Shown: positions 1-6,447, counted from the stretch's first letter. The stretch is 7,746 bases of DNA from an uncultured Mailhella sp. (GCF_905187505.1 NZ_CAJJIC010000114.1:1-7746); one strand, 5' to 3'. Made by a program: numbers and translations. Notes: generated by a model not told the origin, from the letters alone.

Positions 1-47
1 TTGTATTTACCAAGTGGTGGTGTTGGACTGCGTGTCGATTCAGCTGT

Positions 48-950
48 TTACAATAAGCAGAGTTTGAAGAATGCTGGCATCTTGCCGAAATGGATCAGGC
101 ACAGCATGACACCCATGAGAATGAGGACGGTGCCGACCCAGAAGGAAAGGGAGACAGCCTCACCCAGGAAGAGAATGCCGAGAACTGTGGCGGTCAGCGG
201 CTGCACGGGATAGAAGGCGGAACAGGTTCCGGCTTCTATGAGGGAAAGACTTTCGTTCCAGAGAACGTGGGCTACGCAGGTGCACATGACGGCCATGTAG
301 AGAAGCGAAAGAATCACGCCCGTGTCCCAGACGGCGGGCGTGTGCATGAGCTCAATGGCAGAGGCGGGAATCGTGAAGACGAGAGCTACGCCCATGCTCC
401 ATGCCGTGATGATGAGAGGGTGATAAAGATGTCCTATCTTACGGATGATGATGGACACGTACGACCAGATCAGAACGGAGATGAGAGAAAGGACGATACC
501 CGTCATCATGTCGCTGCCGTGAACGCCTCCGATGATGAAATAAACGCCGATGATGCCGAGCAGCAGTCCGGCTCCTTTCTGTACGGTGAGGCGTTCATGC
601 AGGAAAATGGCCGCCATGATCATGATGACGATGGGGTTCAGGGAGTTCACGAGAGCGGCAAAAGAGGCGTTGGAAAATTTGGTTCCGAGCAGCTGCAGAA
701 CGAGGGCCACAAAGTAGCCGAAGAAGCCAATCAGGAAAATGTATTTGTAGTCCTTGCGTTCTATGGGGCGGAATTTCTTTATGTGAATGAGGGCCATAAG
801 CAGCAGAAAGGAGATGGCGTACCGTACGAGCGAGACGGTGAACGGCGGCACTTTGTCGAGCACGTACTTGCTGACGACATAGAGACTTCCCCAGAGGAAA
901 AACGTAAGGAAGAGGTAGAGATAGACAAGTCTTTCATTCAAGGATTTCAT
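48..950 (-). CDS. EamA/DMT-superfamily permease (10-TM metabolite or drug exporter)
   Basis: This is a 300-residue inner-membrane protein of the drug/metabolite transporter superfamily, which usually exports amino acids or other small metabolites; the substrate cannot be told from sequence. It shows the two-fold EamA repeat. Repeat 1 (about residues 8-141) ends in the typical segment with NPIVIM at 105-110, the conserved glutamate E119 and a Gly-rich helix at 126-141. Repeat 2 (about 148-285) ends in the matching segment with YPVQP at 247-251, E264 and GTVLILMGV at 273-281. About ten hydrophobic helices are visible and the length is normal for the family. The frame stays open upstream into the MATE gene, but the ATG at 950 is chosen because a perfect AGGAGG lies 6 nt before it and the protein then begins in the usual way, MKSLNERL followed by helix 1. 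It starts 22 bp after the MATE stop, so the two are probably one operon. No clear terminator is visible in the 47 bases after the stop, before the window ends. The family call is secure; the substrate is unknown. Confidence 0.93.
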   Translation of the reverse strand: MKSLNERLVYLYLFLTFFLWGSLYVVSKYVLDKVPPFTVSLVRYAISFLLLMALIHIKKFRPIERKDYKYIFLIGFFGYFVALVLQLLGTKFSNASFAALVNSLNPIVIMIMAAIFLHERLTVQKGAGLLLGIIGVYFIIGGVHGSDMMTGIVLSLISVLIWSYVSIIIRKIGHLYHPLIITAWSMGVALVFTIPASAIELMHTPAVWDTGVILSLLYMAVMCTCVAHVLWNESLSLIEAGTCSAFYPVQPLTATVLGILFLGEAVSLSFWVGTVLILMGVMLCLIHFGKMPAFFKLCLL

Positions 951-956
951 GATGGA

Positions 957-962
957 CCTCCT
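957..962 (-). promoter_or_regulatory. Shine-Dalgarno for the EamA gene
   Basis: AGGAGG on the minus strand ends 6 nt before the ATG at 950. It is the strongest ribosome binding site on the minus strand of this window, and it decides the start against the in-frame extension that reads back into the upstream MATE gene. Confidence 0.85.
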
Positions 963-972
963 GAAGGGACGA

Positions 973-2316
973 TCAGCTTCTTTCGTCGACAAGAGAAAGT
1001 TTTTTCCAGTTGCCGCGGCGGAAACGGACGATGAATATGCCGGCCCGGCACAGTTCATCAAAGGCCATGGCAATCCACACGCCGATGATGCCGAGTCCCA
1101 GCACGCTGCCGAGAAACCATGAGCCGCACACGGCCACGGACCAGCAGAAAACGATGGCCAGCATGGTGGGGAAAAAGACGTCTCCGCAGGTTTGCAGAGC
1201 CCGCACCATGACGATGTTGACGGCCCTGCCGAGCTCGAGAGCCACGTCGATGAGCATGACGATCCGGCAGAGGCGTATGACTTCGGCGTTGCTGGTGAGC
1301 AGACCGAAAATGCTGTTGGAAAAGATGGCGATGGCGGCCGAAATCGTTGCGGAGGCCAGACAGGAAACCAGCGTCACCCATAGGACGAGCTCTTCGGCTT
1401 CCTGATGTTTCCTGGCGCCGAGGGCGCGGCCGAGGAGAATCTGCATGGCCTGGGAAACGGCGGAAGTGAACAGATAGGAGCACATGGCGAGCATGGTGGC
1501 GTAGGTCTTCACCACGGCTTCTGTCGTGCTGAAGGTATTGATGATGGCAAGAATGACTATCTGGCTGAAGGAATAGGAAATGGACTCACCGCAGGAGGGC
1601 AGGCCCAGCTTGAGCATCTTGATGAGTTCCGATTTCTGACAGCGGAAAAGACGACGCGCGGAGAGACTGATGCGCAGATATTTTTTTACTTCATAGAAGA
1701 GAATGAGGGCTCCCATGAGTCTGGAGAGAACGGAAGGAATGGCCACGGCCATGGCGCCTTTCATGCCGAATCCCCACAGAAAGAGCGCATTGCCGCTAAT
1801 GTTGATGATGTTGAACAGAAACGCCACAAAAAGACACTGCTTCATGTAGGTATTGCTGCGAAGATAGGCGCTCAGTGAGAGCATGACGGCCTGAAGGAAG
1901 AGACCTCCTCCGGTAATGCGGAGATAGATTACGGCCTCATCCATGATTTCCGGCTGCACGTGTATGGCCGAGAGCACGGGGCGCGCAAGGATGGCCAGGA
2001 TAATGCCTATGCCGAGACTCACGGTCAGGTTGAAGTAAAAGGAAATCACATAGATCTGCTGTTCCTTTTCCTTGTTTTGCGCTCCCTTGTACTGACTTAT
2101 GAGAATGAGCGATGCGGCGGACAGAACGGACAGACTGACGGCAAGCATGTCGAGAATGGTATTGGCCTGATTGATGGCCGTGGCGCTGTAGTCGTTGCCC
2201 ACCATGACCTTGTCCACATTGCCCACGAGAAGCTGAAGGACAAGTTCCAGAAAAAGGGGAAGCGTGAGACGGAGCAGAAGGCTGATGTCGATGTGATCTT
2301 TGTGAAGCGGAAACAT
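973..2316 (-). CDS. MATE family efflux transporter
   Basis: This is a 447-residue polytopic protein of the MATE (multidrug and toxic compound extrusion) family, which exports cationic or lipophilic compounds in exchange for Na+ or H+. The N-terminal half has the typical VDKVMVGN at 34-41, next to a conserved acidic/aromatic helix 1 (LPLFLELVLQLL, 19-30). The second six-helix bundle begins around 235-245 (KLGLPSCGESISYSFSQ), and the end shows the usual GVWIAMAFDELCRAG at 412-426 followed by a basic tail. About twelve helices are visible and the length is typical. The frame is open back to 2481, but the upstream 55 codons encode a non-membrane, Arg/Ser/Pro-rich stretch unlike any MATE N-terminus, so the ATG at 2316 is chosen. 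No strong Shine-Dalgarno precedes it, and a second ATG in another frame lies 11 nt upstream. It sits 22 bp before the EamA gene, giving an export pair. The substrate is not predictable. Confidence 0.92.
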   Translation of the reverse strand: MFPLHKDHIDISLLLRLTLPLFLELVLQLLVGNVDKVMVGNDYSATAINQANTILDMLAVSLSVLSAASLILISQYKGAQNKEKEQQIYVISFYFNLTVSLGIGIILAILARPVLSAIHVQPEIMDEAVIYLRITGGGLFLQAVMLSLSAYLRSNTYMKQCLFVAFLFNIINISGNALFLWGFGMKGAMAVAIPSVLSRLMGALILFYEVKKYLRISLSARRLFRCQKSELIKMLKLGLPSCGESISYSFSQIVILAIINTFSTTEAVVKTYATMLAMCSYLFTSAVSQAMQILLGRALGARKHQEAEELVLWVTLVSCLASATISAAIAIFSNSIFGLLTSNAEVIRLCRIVMLIDVALELGRAVNIVMVRALQTCGDVFFPTMLAIVFCWSVAVCGSWFLGSVLGLGIIGVWIAMAFDELCRAGIFIVRFRRGNWKKLSLVDERS

Positions 2317-2532
2317 GGAAAATTCATGGAGCCGGGCAGAGCGGTCCGGCGGGAACTGATAAAGGCTTCGTTGCAATCCGTGTGATGTAAGACGCCTGGA
2401 GGAGCTTCTTCGGAGACGGACGGCTGCAGGGGAATTCGGAACGGGGCAACTGTGCTCTTCCGGGGAAAAAGTGTAAAGCAAAAACTGCGGGCATTTCCGG
2501 GAAGGGCATGCGGCCGGAGGCGACGGCGTGTC

Positions 2533-2548
2533 CCTCCCGGAAGGGAGG
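2533..2548 (-). terminator. GC-rich hairpin after the YfcC-type carrier gene (weak terminator candidate)
   Basis: A perfect 6-bp stem, CCTCCC/GGGAGG, encloses a 4-nt loop 14 bases past the carrier stop codon. Read on the minus strand it has no U-run after it, so it is not a standard intrinsic terminator. Read on the plus strand, five T's begin a few bases beyond it. It may slow polymerase, protect the 3' end of the message or cause partial termination between the carrier and MATE genes. The rest of the 246-bp gap shows no convincing promoter; TTTACA followed 17 bp later by CACAGT (minus strand) is the best but poor match. Confidence 0.3.
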
Positions 2549-2562
2549 CGAAGTTTTTCCGA

Positions 2563-3927
2563 TCAGAGTCCTGTGGCCACGGCCGCGATCATGACGATGA
2601 CTGCCATGACCGTCCAGAGCAGAAACAGCGGCAGAACCCAGCCGGCCCACCGTCTGTAATCGACCCCGGCCATGGCGATGCTGGCCATCATGGTACCGTT
2701 GGTGGGGAAGATGACGTTGGAGAGCCCGTCGCCGAGCTGGAAGGCGAGAACGGCGGTCTGTCTTGTCATGTCCACCACGTCGGCCAGGGGCGCCATGATG
2801 GGCATGACGACGGCGGCCTGTCCGGAGCCTGAGGGGACAAAGAAGTTGAAGAGAAGGTTGAACAGGAACATGACGGGGGCCACAAGCACAGTGTGCAGGC
2901 TGTTGAGCGCAACGGCCATGCCGTAAATGATGGAATGAAGGATGTGCCCGTCGCTCAGAACGACGGATATGCCCGTGGCCAGACCTATGAGCATGGCCGA
3001 AAAGGTCATCTGACGGGCGCCCTGAAGAAATCCGGCCACAAAGCCGTTCATGCCCATGCCCGTTACCAGCGCACCGAACATGGCGACAAGCATCATGATG
3101 CCGGCCATGTAGTTCATGCCCCAGTGAAGGGTGAGAGAGCCCCATACATAGATGCCGAGTCCGGCCACAAGTCCGAGCAGAGCGAGGGCATGGCGGGCAT
3201 TGAACTCGACGACGGGAGCACTGGCCGGAGTCTCCTCGTTGCTGTCGGCAGGCTTATTTCTGCCGGCGCATACCTTGCGTGCGTAGCGGATGATGAAAAG
3301 AGCCGTAGGAATCAGAAAGACCAGCCAGACCACGCAGCGGAAGCCGAAGCCTGACAGCATGGGCAGACCTGCAATCTGCTGGGCTATCTGTACGGTCATG
3401 GCGCATACGGGACTTGTGGCATAGCCGCCGTATGCGGCAAGAAACATGATGGCAACGCCGGTGATCTCGTCGGCGCCCAGCCTGCGGGCGAGAATGACGC
3501 CGATGGGAATGGTCGCCACCACGGGATTGGCCATGACGCCGGATGCGCCGAGAACGCTCATGATGACGATGATGGCCGGCAGAATGAGAAAGGACTTCGC
3601 ACCGAGCTTTCGGACCAGCCAGCTGATGAAGGCATCGACGGAATTGCCGGCGATGAGGACCTGAAAATAACCGCCGACAAGAAAGGTGAACACGATGATG
3701 GGTCCGGCCTTCACCATGCCCTTGAAGACGGCGTCCACCAGTCCCCAGGGAGACACCCCCTGCTGGGGAATGACATGGTAGGTCATGGGATCGAGCATTT
3801 TCGTGCCGGCGATGAAGTCGTACATGCCTGCCGGAATGATGTGCGTCAGCACGGCGGCAAGCACCATCATGGCAAATACGATGACAAGCGAATTGGGGAA
3901 TTGAAATTTTTTTGTGGTCGTGTTCAT
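2563..3927 (-). CDS. YfcC/ArcD/DcuC-type carrier (basic amino acid or C4-dicarboxylate carrier family)
   Basis: This is a 454-residue inner-membrane secondary carrier of the YfcC/DcuC-like group, whose members move C4-dicarboxylates, basic amino acids or related compounds. The family signature is clear: an N-terminal FPNSLVIVF...THIIPAG (10-34), and near the C-terminus NFFVPSGSGQAAVVMP (361-376) followed by MAPLAD and FQLGDGLSNVIFPTNG (396-411). The Pro-Ser-Gly-Ser-Gly segment is also typical of the related AbgT carriers. A hydrophilic loop at about 218-245 separates two bundles of helices, and the length is typical. The start at 3927 is the only ATG before the signature. It lacks a good Shine-Dalgarno and lies 34 bp after the end of the M20 frame, so it may depend on coupling with that gene. 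By context (inference), it could import the peptide or acyl-amino acid that the M20 enzyme splits, as AbgT does with AbgAB for p-aminobenzoyl-glutamate. The exact substrate is unknown. Confidence 0.88.
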   Translation of the reverse strand: MNTTTKKFQFPNSLVIVFAMMVLAAVLTHIIPAGMYDFIAGTKMLDPMTYHVIPQQGVSPWGLVDAVFKGMVKAGPIIVFTFLVGGYFQVLIAGNSVDAFISWLVRKLGAKSFLILPAIIVIMSVLGASGVMANPVVATIPIGVILARRLGADEITGVAIMFLAAYGGYATSPVCAMTVQIAQQIAGLPMLSGFGFRCVVWLVFLIPTALFIIRYARKVCAGRNKPADSNEETPASAPVVEFNARHALALLGLVAGLGIYVWGSLTLHWGMNYMAGIMMLVAMFGALVTGMGMNGFVAGFLQGARQMTFSAMLIGLATGISVVLSDGHILHSIIYGMAVALNSLHTVLVAPVMFLFNLLFNFFVPSGSGQAAVVMPIMAPLADVVDMTRQTAVLAFQLGDGLSNVIFPTNGTMMASIAMAGVDYRRWAGWVLPLFLLWTVMAVIVMIAAVATGL

Positions 3928-3961
3928 GGCGGTGGTTCTGCGGGAAGAAAGTTCGGGATGT

Positions 3962-5136
3962 TCAGGGCCGGTCGTCAGGCAGGGAAAGTATGGCGGTTAC
4001 CAGCTTGCGGCACTGGGGAAGAAGCGAGGAGAGCAGGGCGTGTTCCTCCCGGCTGTGAGCTCCTGCTCCGGCGACTCCGAGCGCACACAGCGTCGGAATG
4101 CCCATTTGCGTGGTGAAGGCACTGTCGGAGCAGCCTCCTGCGGAAAGGAAGGATACCGGGCCGAGGCCGAGCCTCTGTGAGGCTTCACTGTATACTGCCG
4201 CCAGAGCGTCGGTGCCCGGAATTTTTCCATGGCCGGATATCGTCCCAGAACGAGGAATTCTGCAGAGGTTCCGGGCAGCGGCGTTTCGTCGCACAGAGCT
4301 TTCAAGGTCTGCCTGGCGGACTCAAAGTCGGCATTGGTGCGGTAGCGCAATCCCAGGGAAACGACGCACTCATCGGGAATGACGTTGGGGCCGGTTCCTC
4401 CTTCGATCCTTCCGCAGTTGAACAGGTTGCCGTCAGGTCGGGAGAGCGACTCGATTCTTTCCACGAGTCGCGCCGCCGTTCGTATGGCGCTGGCGCCTTT
4501 TTCCGGATTGCGTCCCGCATGAGCGGCAATGCCTCTGACCACAATGCGGATGACGGCGCCGCCTTTTCGTTCGATGACCGCTTCGTTTCCCGTTGAGCCG
4601 CTTTCGCAGTTGAAGGCGGCCGCGCACCCGGCGCATTCCTGAGAAAAAAGCTGTCCTCCCAGACCGTCGGAAAGCATGTGCGCCGTCTCTTCGTCACTGG
4701 AGAGCGCCAGTCGGAGCTGTCGTTCCCTGTAGCCGCAGGCGAGAAGAGCCTTGATGGCGAACAGGGCGATGACTATGCCTCCCTTGCAGTCGAATGCTCC
4801 GGGACCGTAAAGACAGTCGCCTTCCTGGCGAAGCAGCTCCGGCCAGCTGCCTGTGGGGTGAACCGTATCCAGATGGGCCAGAAGAGCCACCGGCTTCTGT
4901 GCGCCTTCAGCCGTGCGGGCCGTGAGCGCATCCCCGGCTTTTTCATAGGAGATTTTGCGGCAGGTCATGCCCATGGCGTCACAGTAGGTGTCGATGTGAC
5001 TGGCAAGGCGGCTGACCGAACTTTTGTCGGCGGAAGGCGTTTCCAGTTCTACAAGGTTTTTCAGCAGCTGGACCATTTCCGACTGTTTGCCGTCAAGAAA
5101 CTCCATGGCCGCATGCCACAGTGCTTCGTTTTTCAT
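3962..5136 (-). pseudogene. M20 family metallopeptidase, glutamate carboxypeptidase (CPG2)-like, frameshifted
   Basis: The M20 di-zinc family hydrolyses C-terminal amino acids or N-acyl amino acids. Counting from the GTG at 5139, the intact frame holds HLD (89-91), YGPGAFDCKGG (111-121, bridging D117), catalytic and zinc-binding E150/E151, zinc-ligand E179 and H207 of the dimerisation lid. GPG instead of GRG is also found in CPG2. After K306 this frame runs 74 unrelated Arg/Pro/Ser-rich residues to a stop at 3997. The true C-terminus lies in the next minus-strand frame (4222 to 3962): GGCSDSAFTTQMGIPTL, then GAGAH with the last zinc ligand (codon 4055-4057). Adding one A to the A5 tract (T's at 4222-4226) joins the frames into a normal 392-residue enzyme. 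As it stands the product should be inactive. It could be a real mutation, a homopolymer sequencing error or, less likely, slippage. The start is the ATG at 5136; the GTG directly before it is the alternative. A sigma-70-like promoter lies just upstream. Confidence 0.85.
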
Positions 5137-5168
5137 CACTTCCGCTGTTTCTGGAAAAAGAAGTGGTC

Positions 5169-5197
5169 AGAATAGCCACGTCTTGTAAAATGTTCAA
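5169..5197 (-). promoter_or_regulatory. Candidate sigma-70 promoter for the M20-carrier unit
   Basis: On the minus strand TTGAAC (-35, 5192-5197) is followed by exactly 17 bases and then TATTCT (-10, 5169-5174). Each hexamer matches the consensus at four of six positions. Transcription would start near 5162, giving a leader of about 25 nt before the ATG at 5136. Placement and spacing are good; the call rests on eye matching only. Confidence 0.45.
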
Positions 5198-5230
5198 GAG
5201 ACATTGCAATAGGGAAAATTTTTTCATGAG

Positions 5231-5239
5231 GATGACATC
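5231..5239. promoter_or_regulatory. Palindromic operator candidate, copy 1 (GATGACATC)
   Basis: This is a perfect 4-1-4 palindrome; with one more base on each side it reads GGATGACATCC. It lies about 35 bp upstream of the -35 of the leftward promoter candidate. An identical core occurs once more 43 bp to the right. A one-base centre cannot form an RNA hairpin, so a protein-binding site is the likelier use. The regulator is not in the window. Confidence 0.4.
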
Positions 5240-5273
5240 CTGGAGAGTTGATTTACAATTTTTTTTCACAAGA

Positions 5274-5282
5274 GATGACATC
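5274..5282. promoter_or_regulatory. Palindromic operator candidate, copy 2 (GATGACATC)
   Basis: This is the same perfect 4-1-4 palindrome as at 5231; extended by one base on each side it reads AGATGACATCT, so the outer pair changes from G/C to A/T and still pairs. Such a compensated change is what a dimer-binding site would show. The 43-bp centre-to-centre distance is close to four helical turns, which puts both copies on about the same DNA face. Confidence 0.4.
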
Positions 5283-5395
5283 TGTGAGATGGAAAAGAGC
5301 GAAAATCAGTTCATGAAGGTATCGAAGCATCAAAATATTGGGAAAAATGAGGCAAGATCAGAGCAATTTTGTATTGTTGGAAAAGGAGAACGGCT

Positions 5396-5411
5396 TGTCC
5401 TTATATGGACA
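5396..5411. promoter_or_regulatory. Inverted repeat TGTCC-N6-GGACA
   Basis: The 16 bases TGTCCTTATATGGACA have 5-bp arms around TTATAT, and only one base pair of the whole dyad fails. The centre resembles a -10 box, so it could be an operator laid over a rightward promoter or simply a short chance dyad. It differs from the GATGACATC palindromes. Confidence 0.25.
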
Positions 5412-5447
5412 TGCGGGGCGCCGATGAGAGAATCATGGTGACAAGGC

Positions 5448-5456
5448 TGGTATAAA
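5448..5456 (+). promoter_or_regulatory. Candidate extended -10 promoter for the ferredoxin-symporter unit
   Basis: TGGTATAAA fits the extended -10 pattern TGnTATAAT with one mismatch. No good -35 lies 17 bp upstream, which extended -10 promoters can tolerate. Transcription would start near 5463 and leave a leader of about 270 nt before the TTG start at 5731. Confidence 0.35.
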
Positions 5457-5504
5457 CGTCTAACTATTTTGAGGGAAAGCACTTTTTCAGGGGATGCCGG
5501 AGCA

Positions 5505-5642
5505 ATGCGTTTCCAGATACGGGCATGGTCGGTTCTGCGTCGTCTCCGGCCGGAAAAGGGCGATTGTGCGGATACGCATGAAATGCGCGGCATTTTGGCC
5601 ACTGTCCGTTCGTTATTCATCGAAAGACTTTTCGGACGTTGA
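5505..5642 (+). CDS. Possible 45-residue leader or remnant reading frame
   Basis: This small frame in the leader of the ferredoxin-fusion gene encodes a basic peptide (MRFQIRAWSVLRRLRPEKGD at 1-20, ending SLFIERLFGR). I do not recognise it. The same frame continues without a stop for another 42 codons after the TGA at 5640, and that part also looks protein-like (GDLEPGDICRLPDG). A GGAG lies only 2 nt before the ATG, too close to be ideal; AGGGG at 5489-5493 is rather far. It could be a leader peptide, the debris of a lost gene or chance. Confidence 0.18.
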   Translation: MRFQIRAWSVLRRLRPEKGDCADTHEMRGILATVRSLFIERLFGR

Positions 5643-5717
5643 GGCGACCTCGAGCCGGGGGACATCTGCCGCTTGCCGGACGGGAATGCTCCTGCGGTCC
5701 GGCGCATGCGTACCGAA

Positions 5718-5727
5718 GGGGGGGGAG
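5718..5727 (+). promoter_or_regulatory. Poly-G Shine-Dalgarno region deciding the TTG start
   Basis: Eight G's followed by AG stand 3 nt before the TTG at 5731. GGAG at 5724-5727 can pair with the 16S tail, as can other registers of the G tract using G-U pairs at a more usual spacing. The TTG gives a protein that begins right at the flavin-barrel region, while frames starting at 5494 or 5686 add Cys/Arg-rich sequence with no sign of a domain. Confidence 0.5.
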
Positions 5728-5730
5728 AAC

Positions 5731-6444
5731 TTGAAGGATGTTCTTTTCGGACTGACCGTGGAAAGCGATAATCAGTCCATTCTCGACATGGTTTTCAACA
5801 AGGCTCATGACGCCCGATATTTCAGTTTGTCCACGCTGCCAGCAAAGGGTGCTCTGCCGGGATCGCGTTTTCTGGACTTCATGCGGAGCACAAGCGACGG
5901 ACTGCTGTATTTCGGCGTGGGAAGCGGCAAGCCCTGCAATGAGGACATTGAAGCCCATCCCATAGTGACGCTCAACGGTTCGTTTGTCGGAGACGACACG
6001 GGGGAGTCGGAACACCGGCAGCTTATTTCCTTCCGCATTACCGGCAGGGTTCGTCCTTGTGACAATCCGGCGGCGGAACAGGAATACTGGGCAAGGAATC
6101 CCGGATCCCGCAAAATGTGGGAAAAAAGTCTGGACAGCTTTATCATCTACTGCCTGTGGCAGGGAGAGGGGGAACTGTATCAGGTCTACCGGAATGACCG
6201 CATTTATCGTCTGCGTTTCGGCTTCGGAGGCATTGAGCCCAGACCTTTCCACTATAGTATAAACGAAACGCTCTGCACGGGGTGCGGAACGTGCGTCGAT
6301 GCCTGTACGGCGGGCATCATTACCGTAGAGCACGGTACGGCACGCATTCCCTTCCAGCACTGCTATGAATGCGGCGTTTGCCGCAAGGCCTGCCCGCATG
6401 GAGCGGTAGAAATGTCGGACCGCTCAGTCTGGCAAGGAGAATGA
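5731..6444 (+). CDS. Pyridoxamine-phosphate-oxidase-like flavin barrel fused to a 2[4Fe-4S] ferredoxin domain
   Basis: The 237-residue product is probably cytoplasmic. Residues about 12-165 resemble the FMN-binding split barrel of the PPOX-like superfamily (ARYFSLSTLPAKG at 28-40, LLYFGVGSGKPCNEDI at 58-73, HPIVTLNGSF at 76-85). Residues 177-230 are a bacterial ferredoxin-type domain with two complete cluster motifs: C182-x2-C185-x2-C188-x3-C192 and C211-x2-C214-x2-C217-x3-C221-P. Such fusions are known mostly from anaerobes, where they are presumed to pass electrons between iron-sulphur clusters and a bound flavin; the reaction here is unknown. The C-terminal part is certain and the barrel is a family-level call by eye. 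The start is uncertain: TTG at 5731 is preferred because of the purine-rich tract before it, with ATG at 5686 or 5494 as in-frame alternatives. The stop is 3 bp before the symporter ATG and this gene's last codons carry that gene's ribosome binding site, so the two are made together. Confidence 0.82.
   Translation: MKDVLFGLTVESDNQSILDMVFNKAHDARYFSLSTLPAKGALPGSRFLDFMRSTSDGLLYFGVGSGKPCNEDIEAHPIVTLNGSFVGDDTGESEHRQLISFRITGRVRPCDNPAAEQEYWARNPGSRKMWEKSLDSFIIYCLWQGEGELYQVYRNDRIYRLRFGFGGIEPRPFHYSINETLCTGCGTCVDACTAGIITVEHGTARIPFQHCYECGVCRKACPHGAVEMSDRSVWQGE
6434..6439 (+). promoter_or_regulatory. Shine-Dalgarno for the symporter, inside the ferredoxin-fusion gene
   Basis: AAGGAG ends 8 nt before the ATG at 6448 and lies within the last codons of the upstream gene, whose TGA is at 6442-6444. 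This arrangement points to translational coupling. Confidence 0.85.
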
Positions 6445-6447
6445 TCA

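Larger units (their letters stand above)
5137..5730. other. AT-rich divergent control region between the two transcription units
   Basis: This gap of nearly 600 bp separates the minus-strand M20 gene from the plus-strand ferredoxin-fusion gene. Bases about 5160-5480 are clearly more AT-rich than the flanking genes, with a T6 run at 5219-5224 and a T8 run at 5259-5266 that may bend the DNA. It holds a minus-strand promoter candidate, two GATGACATC palindromes, a further dyad at 5396-5411 and an extended -10 element at 5448-5456. Bases 5490-5730 return to genome-like composition and hold a possible small reading frame and a G8 tract. Short frames overlapping the M20 start look like chance openings. 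Confidence 0.6.

Noticed and set aside
111..121. GPG instead of GRG at the bridging-Asp motif of the M20 protein (positions are residues) as a sign of damage
   Set aside because: Glutamate carboxypeptidase G2 carries the same GPG, so this marks the subfamily and not a defect.
90..1034. 314-residue plus-strand frame opposite the EamA gene
   Set aside because: It is the antisense shadow of the permease: rich in Asp, Glu, Gly and His with no domain, as expected from the complement of a hydrophobic GC-rich gene.
2317..2481. 55-codon N-terminal extension of the MATE protein
   Set aside because: The extension is Arg/Ser/Pro-rich and lies before the normal family N-terminus; it is most simply untranslated leader.
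2324..3145. 273-residue minus-strand frame overlapping the carrier gene
   Set aside because: It is a shifted frame of the carrier, dominated by His, Arg and Pro, with no membrane helices or motifs; it only continues by chance into the gap after the carrier.
5221..5266. Possible terminator: palindrome followed by T8
   Set aside because: The palindrome has a one-base centre and cannot fold into an RNA hairpin, and about 18 unpaired bases separate it from the T run.
5245..5270. FNR- or CRP-like half sites (TTGAT, TTGTGA) near the T8 run
   Set aside because: Only one half matches in each case and the second half is poor, so the match is no better than expected in AT-rich sequence.
5093..5281. 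62-codon minus-strand frame overlapping the M20 start
   Set aside because: It overlaps the well-supported M20 coding start, has no recognisable domain and lies in AT-rich DNA where chance openings are expected.
5121..5441. 106-codon plus-strand frame in the intergenic region
   Set aside because: It begins antisense to the M20 start, crosses the promoter and operator candidates, and shows no domain or good ribosome site.
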